Shown: positions 22,252-33,691 of the stretch, piece by piece
Numbering within the stretch: position 1 is the stretch's first letter
Layout of the letters: each line of letters begins with the position of its first letter
From: Terfezia claveryi
Taxonomy: Eukaryota; Ascomycota; Pezizomycetes; Pezizales; Pezizaceae
Assembly (NCBI GenBank): GCA_015179025.1
Contig: WHUX01000032.1
Location: 248,001 to 312,000, forward strand
Reading direction: 5' to 3'
Length of the DNA: 64,000 nucleotides
Program-made: the position numbers and the translations under genes
Notes under the pieces: model-generated
Databases searched by the model: none
Told to the model about the DNA's origin: nothing
The model's input: only the letters and a program-made list of their open reading frames with translations

Positions 22252-22908
22252 AGCCCATCAGCGATTTGACGTTTCCTTTTTTCTTATAAGAGGAGTTCAG
22301 CGTTTTTCTTGGGCTAGAGCCTATTTGCCTTGTAACACTGCGTTGCTGTTTTTATTCTATTAATATCCTATGCTCAGTCGAAGAGCTTACATAGACTGTA
22401 CTCTTATGATGGTTCGCTTGTTTTACTCTGACTTAATGATAATCATTCACTTTTCTTGTTGATGGACAGATCTAGATCGTGGTGGGCTTGCTGAGAGGAA
22501 GGGGACTGTTTTTGATAAATGAATGGACTCGTATTCCTCTCCAGGACTAGCCATGGTGGGGAGACTACTAGCAGCTGTACAGAATGTTCTCATTTCGTGC
22601 AGTACTACATATCAGCAGAATGTGCCAATTAAGCAACCAGCTTTTCGGAACCTATTATTATGAGCTGCCTTGATTCGAGTGATCAGGGCTATATTTCTTG
22701 ATGTGGCGGAGTTAAGTGGTTTCGCTTATCGGTTATCTCCACGTGATGTAGAGCTTGAAGTGGGGTGCATCTACTTACTTCCTAATCGCCACTATAAGTA
22801 TAAATATCTGCCCTTAAGTTTGGCTTTTTTGAACATAATAGGATCTGATTTTGAAGGGACAAAGACGAAGACGTATTTGATTGAGCTTGATAGAACATTC
22901 ATACCAGC
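22252..22908. other. Intergenic spacer GPD1 to ARO3; no gene seen
   Basis: The first 150 bp are AT-rich, as expected for a 3' UTR. The remainder would be the promoter of the downstream DAHP synthase. The ORF at 22670 has no recognisable motif and overlaps the downstream start. Confidence 0.5.
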
Positions 22909-24542
<1,634 letters not shown>

Positions 24543-25266
24543 TTGGGTAGGATATCGGCAGTATAGGATAGCATAGGAGATCGGGATGGGATGGGTAGGG
24601 TATAAACAAGGGTGACTACGTTACAAAGCGATGGGTATGGTATATATATTGGCCAGATTTATTTTTTTGGATTTTTTTGGGTTTCACTCTAAGCTGGGGA
24701 AAAAAGGTAAAGGGAGAAGAGGGCTTTCTGATAGAATACTCCTTGACTAGATAGGTTGGGTGTAATACTGGATGGAGTCATGATACATACCTACGAGCTC
24801 ACCATACCTGCGACCGTTTACCCTGAGAATGGCCACGAATTCAACCAGTGGCATATATTGATACCGTACAGTATGCCCAGCTCTGATCTCGTAGTAGAGC
24901 TGTCGAAGCATTCATGATCTCAGAGACAGGCTGAATCTCCACTCCACCTTTTACCCGCCACATCTCTGCGCCTCTCACGTGAGCACACACAGAAAAAACC
25001 CCGCCCCAGCAACCCCCGCTTACATAACCCTTTCCCTCCCTCAACCAATCACGGCCACGGAATTGTCGATTTCACCCGAAAAAGAAGACTCGCTTCAAAA
25101 TCACTTTTCTCTGCTCTCCGCGAAAGTTATATAAACCTATCCCCCGAAACGACCAAAGAGAAAGAAAAAAAAAAAACCCGCTCCCTCCGCCTTTGAAAAA
25201 AAAGACTCTCTTTGCGCAACAAGGGGGGAGGTTATCGAATTGGTTGAAATAAAAAACAAAAAAAAC
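24543..25266. other. Intergenic spacer ARO3 to CYT1; no gene seen
   Basis: It contains the presumed ARO3 3' UTR (T-rich near 24659-24682) and a C-rich CYT1 promoter region. Short A-runs lie near 25164 and 25196 just before the CYT1 start. Confidence 0.5.
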
Positions 25267-26691
25267 ATGATGTTTGCTGCGACTGCGACTGCGAGGGCGT
25301 CTGCGTTGGCTGCTGCGAGAACGCAGGTTTGGAGGCAGGGTGTTAGGGTGTGTAGTTGTCCCATACTTACCGGTGTGCCTCCAATGGTTGGGCTTGGGGC
25401 AATTGGGCTGATGATGATGATGATGGTTGGCGGTTCGTGTAGAGGGCCTCAACGGTTGCTGGTGAAGCTTCCTCCCCCGCACGCTTGACCGCCGCGGGGA
25501 CTGCGGCTACGGCGGTGGCGATTGGGTCGGCTGCGTGGTATTGGCATTTGTATGGGAGTGAGGTCTATGGCATGACTCCGGCTGAGGAGGGGTAAGTGCA
25601 GTGCAGTGTCTGTGTCTTAGCCAGGGATGTGGGATTGGGTGGGGTGGTGATATGGTGGGAGGAGGAGGGTAAATGAGTGAAGGGATGGGGGTTGGAGCTT
25701 TGGTGGTGGTGGTTAGGGAGATTGAGAAATGGTGATGCTGTTGGGAATAGGTAGGCTGATATATGGATTTGATAAACTCTAGGCTGCACCCGCCTAAATA
25801 TCCATGGGACCACCAGCGTTGGTTGAAGACTTTTGATCATCAAGGGTAACGTCCTCCTCCTCTCCACTACAGAAAATAACTGCACAAAATCCCCCACATC
25901 TATCTATCCATCTATTCATCACTTCCGCCCCGCTTGGGCTGCAAAACATCTAACAACCCCACAGTCTTCGCCGTGGCTTCCAAGTCTACAAAGAAGTCTG
26001 CGCATCCTGCCACTCGCTCTCTCGTGTGCCCTGGCGCGCCCTCGTTGGTGTGACCCACACCGTCGACGAAGCCAAAGCTATGGCTGAAGAATGCGAATAC
26101 GACGACGAGCCCAACGACGTGGGGGAAATTGAGAAACGCATTGGCAAACTCTCAGACTACATCCCCGATCCCTACCCCAACGAGCAAGCCGCTCGCGCCG
26201 CAAACCAAGGAGCCTACCCCCCTGATCTCTCCCTCATGGTTAAAGCCCGCCACGGCGGCTGCGATTACATTTTCGCCCTCCTAACCGGATACCCTGATGA
26301 GCCCCCCGCGGGAGCCCAGGTCGCCCCAGGGTTGAATTTTAACCCGTATTTCCCTGGAACGGGCATTGCCATGGCGAGGGTGCTGTATGACGGGTTAGTG
26401 GAGTATGAGGATGCTACCCCCGCGACTACGAGCCAGATGGCCAAGGATGTAGTGCAGTTTTTGAATTGGGCGGCGGAGCCGGAGATGGATCAGAGGAAGA
26501 AGATGGGCATGAAGGTGTTGATAGTGGCGAGTGTGTTGACGGCGTTGAGCATCTGGGTTAAGAGGTATAGGTGGGCGCCTATTAAGTCGAGGAAGTTGGT
26601 ATGTAACAATCAATGATCCCCCCATCTGGAGCTGTGGTTGGCTAACGGGGCGCGCTTGTGTATACAGGTCTATAACCCACCATGCAAGTAA
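25267..26691 (+). CDS. CYT1: Cytochrome c1, heme protein of respiratory complex III
   Basis: Cytochrome c1 passes electrons from the Rieske protein to cytochrome c in the mitochondrial inner membrane. Five exons close in frame: 25267-25347, 25443-25591, 25783-25845, 25965-26598 and 26668-26691, giving 316 residues. The N-terminus ([20 protein letters not shown]) is a basic presequence, followed by a hydrophobic sorting segment ([18 protein letters not shown]). The heme-binding CASCH motif is at about residue 108, after [11 protein letters not shown]; the axial Met is in [16 protein letters not shown]-terminal membrane anchor ([20 protein letters not shown]) ends with RKLVYNPPCK across intron 4. 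Two ATGs lie in tandem at 25267 and 25270. The first donor (AGG|GTGTGT) is less canonical than the others. Confidence 0.95.
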
Positions 26692-27061
26692 ACCCTATGA
26701 ATATAACATCACACATTACCTTCCTCAGGGGAACAGGGTTGGATTGGGAGAAAAACGAGGGAGGAGTTAAGTATAAAAATAAATAAATAGCCCTCTTTTT
26801 TTTCTTTTCCTTTTTTTCCAAATTTTTTTTTTTTTTTCTTCGTCTCGAACCAGTCAGGCATTTTATTCCTTTATCCCATTTTCTTTTTTGTTTCCATTTT
26901 TTTTTTTTTTTTTATATATATTCCGATGGCTTGTGTTCAGAGCTTCAGTTTCCTACTGCTGCGTTGTATTCCATTGATGGCCACCAAGCGCGGGTGGGGT
27001 GTGGGTATTGAGTATAGAGTGTAGAGTGGTAGAGTGTAGAGTGTTTGGGGAGGAGGGAAAA

Positions 27062-27094
27062 GGGGGAGGGGGGAGGGGGGAGGGGGGAGGGGGG
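27062..27094 (+). repeat. GGGGGGA array (G-quadruplex-forming potential)
   Basis: Five blocks of five or six G separated by single A lie on the plus strand. They satisfy the simple G-quadruplex rule of four or more G3+ tracts with short loops. The array lies in the 3' region downstream of CYT1. Confidence 0.8.
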
Positions 27095-27429
27095 CCAGCA
27101 TAGTACCATAGTACTTTCCACGGTAGATACTATAGAATAGTTATCTTATTTTATTTCTTTTTTTTCTCTTTCCTTGCACTGAAAAAGAAAAGAAAAGAAA
27201 AGAAAAGGAAAAAGAAAAAGAAAAAGAAAAAGAAAAGGTCTTCTTCTTTCTTTCTTGTTAGATATGTGTTAGAACTGGAAAAGCAGAGCAGAGAGCAGAG
27301 AAGGGAGAGGATCTGAGAGGATCTGAGAGGGAAGGAAAGGGGTATATATAACTAACTGTACATGACCCATTATTCCCCAATATATTCGCAAGACCCTTTC
27401 TTCAATGGAAATAATAAAAAAATAAGGAT

Positions 27430-27495
27430 GATATATATATATATGTACATGTACGTCAGAATAAGTTTAAATATGAACTCTACAAGTATATATGT
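27430..27495 (+). repeat. First copy of a roughly 60-bp direct repeat
   Basis: (AT)n GTACATGTACG, then TTTAAATATGAACTCTACAA and GTATATAT, is repeated in the same orientation at 28292-28348 with a 10-bp difference. The two copies are about 860 bp apart. Confidence 0.6.
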
Positions 27496-28291
27496 TCGCG
27501 GGCAGCATACCCTCTGTGCCAGTCGCGGGCAATTACTATAATTCCTCAATTTGGTAACTATGAATCGACCAAAACATTCTGCTAACACTATGAAGTCATT
27601 TTTAACCACCCCTTCCACAACACCAGGGGAGAATTGCAGAAAAAAAAAAAAATTATTACCTCAAGCCCTTCCAAAAGATGAAAGTACATGCTTGTGTAAG
27701 TAAGTAGTTAACCACTCATCATCACCATCATCTCTGGAATGGGGGAGACGTTTCCTATACAAATATGTATTTGGAAATTAGGTATCTTATCTACAGGGGT
27801 TTCAATTTAGGTACCTAGACCTCCATTCATGATCTTGTTATGTAACACCCTCGTATATCAACTTAATGTATCGGCAAAATAACAATTAGAGTAGAAGTTT
27901 ATTTTTATTTTATTTTATTTTATTTTTTTTTTTTGGCAAAACACTCTGAAAAAATGAATATACTACGGTACCTAGGTACCGGTAGTGGTTATATATATAT
28001 ACTATGTATATGTACTTACTACTTGGAAATCTGCGTATAAATAAGTACTTGGTAACTTAAGTACAGTACCTGGGATTAAGAAAGTTCTGTTTTTGCAATA
28101 TTATTATGGCCCCCCCGGCCCCCCCATGGATAAAGGGGATGGGAAAATACATGAATCTATTGCAGTCGCTAACTACTTAATATAACGTTATCAATTCTTT
28201 TTTTTTTTTTTTTTTTTTTTTTGAGGTAAATCAGTACTCGTGAACTGAGTAATTATTTAAATTATTGCCCCATGAGTTCCGCGGCCCAGAA

Positions 28292-28348
28292 CATATATAT
28301 ATATATGTACATGTACGGTTTAAGTGTAACTCTACAAGTATATATACT
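28292..28348 (+). repeat. Second copy of the roughly 60-bp direct repeat
   Basis: (AT)n GTACATGTACGG, then TTTAAGTGTAACTCTACAAG and TATATAT, matches 27430-27495. It lies about 200 bp past the 3' end of the minus-strand PPWD1 gene. Its role is unknown. Confidence 0.6.
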
Positions 28349-28456
28349 GTATATAATCTATTTTACACTGGCAATTATTTATTGCCCCTCCCTTATCCTC
28401 ATCCACAACCATTCATCCATTCATCCATGTATGTATGTGGGAACATGCAACCAAGC

Positions 28457-28489
<33 letters not shown>

Positions 28490-28545
28490 CGCTTGGATAT
28501 ATCTAAACAAAAAAAACTTATTACTCCACCATTTCTCCCTCCCAC

Positions 28546-30613
28546 CTACAACACCGTAATACTAACAATCTCCACATCCACCTCCGGCTTCTCCTTGAAA
28601 CACCTAACATTCTCAATCCTATGCACTACATCTAGACCCTTTACCGCCCTGCCAAAAATCGTATGCTTCCCATCTAACCACTGCGCCTTCTCCGTGGTAA
28701 TAAAAAACTGACTTCCGTTTGTATTTTTTCCCGCATTCGCCATACTTAGCGTATACGGTCTATCGTGGCTGAGCTCGTCGACAATTTCGTCCTCAAACTC
28801 CCTCCCCCAGATGCTCGTTCCGCCGGTTCCGTCACCCAGCGGGTCCCCGCCCTGAATCATGAACTTCTTAATGACGCGATGGAAGATCGTGTGGTTGTAG
28901 TACCCGTTTCGGGCGTGCGTGACAAAGTTCTCGACGGTCTTTGGCGCGTGCTGGGGGAAGAGGAGGAGGTGGATATCGCCAAGGGTGGTGTGCATTATGC
29001 AAGAGGTTGGGAGGTCGTCCTTTTTATGTCTGGCTAGGTCGCTGGAGGATGTGCCGGAGGGGTTTATGGTTAGCGGTTTTTCGTTGAGGATATCTCGGTC
29101 GGATTTGGATATATTTGTTTCATTTGTAAACATGTAGAATCGTTGTTTTCCCCACCCTGAGGCAAAGATGATTGGGTCTCTTTCTTCGCCTTCTTCTAGG
29201 AGCGGGTTTGATGACGCGGCCATTTCCACGGTCATGAGGTCTTTCCGTTTAGGGGCGCCTTGGTAGACGGCGAGGTTCACGGCGCGGAAGGAGTCGTCTT
29301 TGCCGAGGACTTTGCAGACTTTGTTTGTGATTGTGTTTACGATTTTAATGCCAATGAGGGAGCCGTAGATGATGAAAAACCCCGTTTCGTCAAAGAGGAC
29401 GTTGGGGATGATGGTGGGCGAGGGGCATTTAGATATTATATCTCTCTCTACTGCAATTCTGCGACCAAAGTCTAGGTCGGAGAGTTTATGTGTGGATGTG
29501 GCGGGGAGGGATTGTTGGAGGTCTTGTAGCGTAGGGAGGGACTCGTCGTATGTTCGGTGGAGCTTGCCAGTAGTAAAGTCAAAGATCCGGATTAAGCTAT
29601 CTGGATAGGAGAATGTCGCGAAGCTCTCTCCGGTGGGGCTCATGGTGAGGGAGATAGGAACTGATTTGGCTTTTCTGAAATCAAAGAGGTTGGTGGTTGA
29701 TTTGAGTGAGAAGACGTGCGGAGGTTTGTCGTAAGTGCCAGAGGGCCGCCAGTATTCAATCATACCGGAGGAGTCGACGCTGATGACACAGTCGTGGTGG
29801 AGGTTGTAGGACATGAGGGTTATAGGGTGCCGGTGCATATTGGTAAGAATATGGACGGGGGTGGGGGATTCGCCGCGCCCGTCGAAGATGAAGATGTGTG
29901 GGTTGACCTCATCGGAGATGGCGAGGAGGGGGAGGGGGGCGCCTTTGCGGTGGACCCAGCAGACGGAGAGGGGGGTGTGGGAGAGGGGGATGGTGGCAAT
30001 TAAATCTACCCAATGGACATGTTAGCCCTTTCCGCATACCAACTGACAAAGCTCAATTGTCAACGCACCAAAAGTAACAACATCAAACACCTTAACAGTC
30101 TTATCCGCCCCAATACTTGCAAAACCCCTCCCATCAGCACCAACACTCACGCCCCTAATCTCCCCCACGTGCGCCCGAAACTGCTTCACAAACTCGATGC
30201 CCACGGGCTGCTTTTTCCAGAACTTGACCACCCCGTCAGCAGAAGAGGTGATGAGGAAGTCTGTATGCGGCGTGATGGAAACGAAGAGAACTGTGTCCCT
30301 GTGCATGAGGGATTTGGAGTATTTAGTCCCGTGGGGAAGAGCGGCGAGGTAGAGCTCCTCGTGGGCGAGGGTACGGCGTTTTTTGCGGGGAACTTGCGAG
30401 GGGAGGAGAGGCATGGGGCCAATGTCATCATCGTCGGACTCTAGATGGAGCATTGGTTAGCTGGAGCACAGGAGACTTTGATGGAGATGAGCTGAGGGTA
30501 CCTTCGCCGGAGACATCTTTTGCTTGCGGCGGGGACTGGGTGGTTGCGGGCTTGCGTTGGGAGTCTGTCCGGGGGCGCTTTGCAGCACGGGTGGTGCTGG
30601 CGTCGTCCGCCAT
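28546..30613 (-). CDS. PPWD1: WD40-repeat cyclophilin (PPWD1-type peptidyl-prolyl isomerase)
   Basis: Members of this family are nuclear, spliceosome-associated proline isomerases. Three exons on the minus strand close in frame: 30613-30502, 30440-30069 and 30005-28546, giving 647 residues, the usual length. An N-terminal basic and acidic segment (AAKRPRTDSQRK, then ESDDDDIGPMPLLPSQ) precedes WD repeats: LYLAALPHGTKYSKSLMHRD, FLITSSADGVVKFWKK, GRGFASIGADKTVKVFDV and further copies to about residue 400. The C-terminal cyclophilin fold (about residues 490-645) keeps the active-site residues FHRVIKKFMIQGGDP, NGSQFFITT and WLDGKHTIFG, so it is probably catalytic. A run of about 18 G (plus strand) lies just upstream of the start codon. 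S. pombe Cyp15 is, from memory, the corresponding yeast protein. Confidence 0.93.
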
Positions 30614-30868
30614 AGCTGCGGGGGGGGGGGGGGGGGGATTGACCCGTAGGAGAATAGAGAATTGGTGTTTGGGGATGGGGGTACTCGTGGGTCAATACAA
30701 GTTTATTTGCAATTGGCGAGAGCGTGTTGCGTTTGGTCGCGCAACAATTTTTAAGCCGCAACAAAGCCGACCGGGCGCTCTTGCATAACGTTCGTGCCGT
30801 TTGATCATCTCGTGCAAAATATTCTTCAACCCCACAATCTCCGAGTTAGAGCCCACAAACCTTCAGTC

Positions 30869-31589
30869 ATGGTACGCAGAACTATTCCCATCTCTCCATC
30901 CCATCGCCCGCTCCCTAACACCGCCAGGTCCGGGCCTCCCTCCGCGCCAAAGCCGTCAAAGCCTCCGCCAGCACCTCCAACTCACGTCCTGCCCACCCCC
31001 CCCCGTCCAATCCACCAAAAAATCTAAACGCACCACTCGCCACGCCGCCCTGCTCGCCCGCATCGCCACCTCCTTCGCCATAACCAAATCCTCCAAAAAG
31101 AATTTCAAACGTAAAGAGTCCCGCGCCTCCAGGCAGAACCTCATAACCGGGCTCTCCTCTCTCGCAGACGCACTGCCCGACGCAGATAACGAGGGTGAAT
31201 GGGAGGATTGGGAACATGATGTATTCGACCAATCGAGTAAAGATGCCATGAGGAGTCTGCAACAGAAGAAGAAGGCTGAGGGGGAGGGGAAGATGAAGAT
31301 GAAGATGAAGACGATCAGGAGTAAGCCAGGGGCGCAGAAGAGGAAGGAGAAGGTCTTGAGGGAGGAGTGTGTGAGGTTTGGGAAAAACCTGGCGATTATG
31401 AACTCGGCGGCAGTGGCGACAGAGGGGAAGGAGCCTGGGACGGTGCAGGTGCCGGTGCCGGCTGTGAGCTCGTGGGCGGCGCTGAGGGGCTTTATTGCGA
31501 ATACGATGGAGAGGAAGGAAGAGTTTGTGCAGATGGAGGCGGGGAAAAGTGGGGCGGGGGATGGGATGGATGTAGATGTGGATGTTTAG
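30869..31589 (+). CDS. SLX9: Slx9-like ribosome biogenesis protein (frame problem near N-terminus)
   Basis: Slx9 takes part in 18S rRNA maturation and small-subunit export. The body has TKKSKRTTRHAALLARI, LITGLSSLADALPD and a C-terminal SSWAALRGFIANTMERKEEF, which fit the family, with basic Lys/Met-rich stretches between. The start is an ATG at 30869 followed directly by a GT donor. Splicing at 30872-30927 gives MVRASLRAKAVKASAS, a credible N-terminus, but then a C9 run (30996-31004) leaves the frame one base short. An alternative acceptor ending at 30971 gives an intact frame of 206 residues starting MHLQLTSCPPPP. I favour the first with a one-base homopolymer error or true frameshift. Identification is by motif memory. 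Confidence 0.72.
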
Positions 31590-33691
31590 GTGATGGGGTA
31601 TACTCTTGCTCCTAATTCCTTTGCGTATGTAGGTGGGTTCATGGAGTTTGGGGGATTTGCAATAAAAATATACGGCAATACCAGACAGAAAATAGGCCCA
31701 CGCGAGTTAATATGAAGGCCAGTGGAGATGTTGCTAGATAGAGCTCCCCTGTGAGTTGACCTCTCGGCCTCAGGCTGAGATTTATAGACGTTACAGGACC
31801 ATCTGTTTCTCCGTTGATATCATATTGTTCTATATTTCTTATCCGCATGCACTCCATGTCAAGGAACCAAACCCCCCTACATCATGTACCGCAATTGTTT
31901 GCTGTGTTAATAAGGACAGGGTCACCAGTAAGGCCGCAAATTAAACAACTGTGAGCATGTACCTACCCAAGCGGAAGAGATTTATGTTTTGAATAAATCT
32001 AGGTGTCACATGACTACACTGCACTGTACATACTGTACAAACTCTCAGCGGGTATACCGTATGTTAAGTAAAGCCAGAAAATGATCAGCGATACGGGCGG
32101 CTGATCTTCGTTGCGTCTGCTCCTGTCTCAGATGGAAGAAGAACAATTAAAAAAGTTCAAAGGGAAAGTTATGTATCCGTACAATTTACAGTAACCCCTA
32201 CAGTAGTAATCTGACGACAATAATCCTACTACACCAGCATCAAGGCACAAAGCTTGCCTACCTGACTACTATGGAAAGTGCTGCCAATATTTTAATATAT
32301 TTCGTAGATTGATCAAACATTCTGACCTGTCAGTACCTACATACATCATACGTCATATGCAACAACCAGCCATGGCGTTGTTATCTCGTGCCGATGAGAC
32401 ATTTCTCAGTGGAGGAACGTTGGGGGGAATATTAATATTCATTTGTATTGGGTTGTCGGAGTATTTGGGGAGATATAGCAGCAGCAGCACGATGTGCCAG
32501 CGCAATATACCGGTTTTTACCAGCTTTCGTTATGTTATGGCCGGCGTTCTCAATGCAGCTCACCCCTCGCCCTCGCCTTTGGCCCTTAGCTCAAAGAATT
32601 TTATTGCCTTCTGTCGCCAACCAGAACTGTGCGAAATAAAATGGGTATGATAGTCTGGTTGGCTCGAGGGGCTTCAGTCTCGGTGCCAACCAGACTATAT
32701 GAAATGAAATGGGCATAGATTGTTGTTTAATATATGGCGCAGATAGAGGCCACAGGCTTGTCATTGTCATGAGTGAGGCTTTTATTGGAGCTGGCCAGCA
32801 CGGGCGAGACGTAAGCTGTCACAGCCGAAGCCATCCTGTTGGGCATTATTATTGTGATGGAAGATGAATTTTTTTTATTTTTTTTCTTTGGGGTGGGGGG
32901 GGGGGGCACAGCAGACGCTGCAATGGCGAGCTGGCAATTGCAATGTGCACGGGGAAGGAAAAAAACCTTGCCAGAGAATCTCAATCTCGATGAGCAAAAG
33001 CAACATTTCTAGTCGTCGTGACCTTGGGCAGCCAGTGGAGAGCAGTATGTAGTTAGGGAGCAGAGGCGAGTAGGGAATAAGAGAAGTGGGCCATTTTTAC
33101 GATCAACGGCGCCGGCTATGTGATAAGTTATATCGCGGACACAGCTTAGTTAGGCTTCAAGTGGCCGCATACGAAAAAACCCCCCCCCACCACCACCACC
33201 ACCACCCACGGCCATAATGGAGCCCTACCGAAGATCTGCTGCTCGCCATGGCGGTGGGTGCTGGCTATATACCTGGCTCCGCTCTGCCTCGATCGCCCAC
33301 CTCCTGCTATCCACCTCACCGCCGCTTGCTGTGCCTGTGTCCACTCTTTCTCGCGGGATATGCCAATCGGTGACTGCCTTTGCCGAAAAGCTTCTGTCTG
33401 CACTGCCTGGTTCCTTTCGATACGTATCACATCTCTCGATCTCTCTACATTACAAACTCTTGACCATACCCCGTAGCTCAGAAAGTAGCTTGCACGCAAG
33501 AAGAAAAAAAAAAAAAGAAGAGGTGAGGAAAAAGCAATATCGGTTCTTCGCACCTCCCCCCCCACCCCCCCCCCCCCTCCCCCTCCCCCTCCCCTCCTCT
33601 CCTTCCCCTCACCCCACCTTCCCCACGTCTCATCCCTTGTAATTGAAATTCGCCGGTTTGTGCGCGGTTCTGCACAGCTTGCGAGCAACAT
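31590..33691. other. Intergenic region SLX9 to GDB1; no gene seen
   Basis: It contains a 47-bp hairpin micro-element (32651-32697) with an imperfect 35-bp direct repeat around it, homopolymers (T/G near 32870-32906), CCA repeats at 33181-33210, and a long C-rich tract (33548-33610) in the likely 5' region of GDB1. ORFs overlapping the C-rich tract are compositional artefacts. Confidence 0.65.
32616..32720. repeat. 47-bp hairpin micro-element (TAGTCTGGTTGGC...GTGCCAACCAGACTA)
   Basis: The arms TAGTCTGGTTGGC (32651-32663) and GTGCCAACCAGACTA (32683-32697) are inverted around a 19-bp centre. An additional imperfect arm, GCCAACCAGAACT, lies at 32616-32628. The DNA after that arm (GCGAAATAAAATGGGTATGA) is repeated after the hairpin (TGAAATGAAATGGGCATAGA). 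The same arm sequence recurs at 50239, 51091, 56079 and, altered, at 57423. Confidence 0.75.

Larger units (their letters stand above)
26692..28545. other. Low-complexity convergent intergenic region CYT1 to PPWD1
   Basis: This 1.85-kb region has no gene. It contains T-runs (26827-26839, 26897-26913), a G-rich array (27062-27094), AAAAG repeats (27184-27236), a T25 run (28198-28222), an A30 run (28458-28487), and a direct repeat pair (27430-27495 and 28292-28348). Confidence 0.7.
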
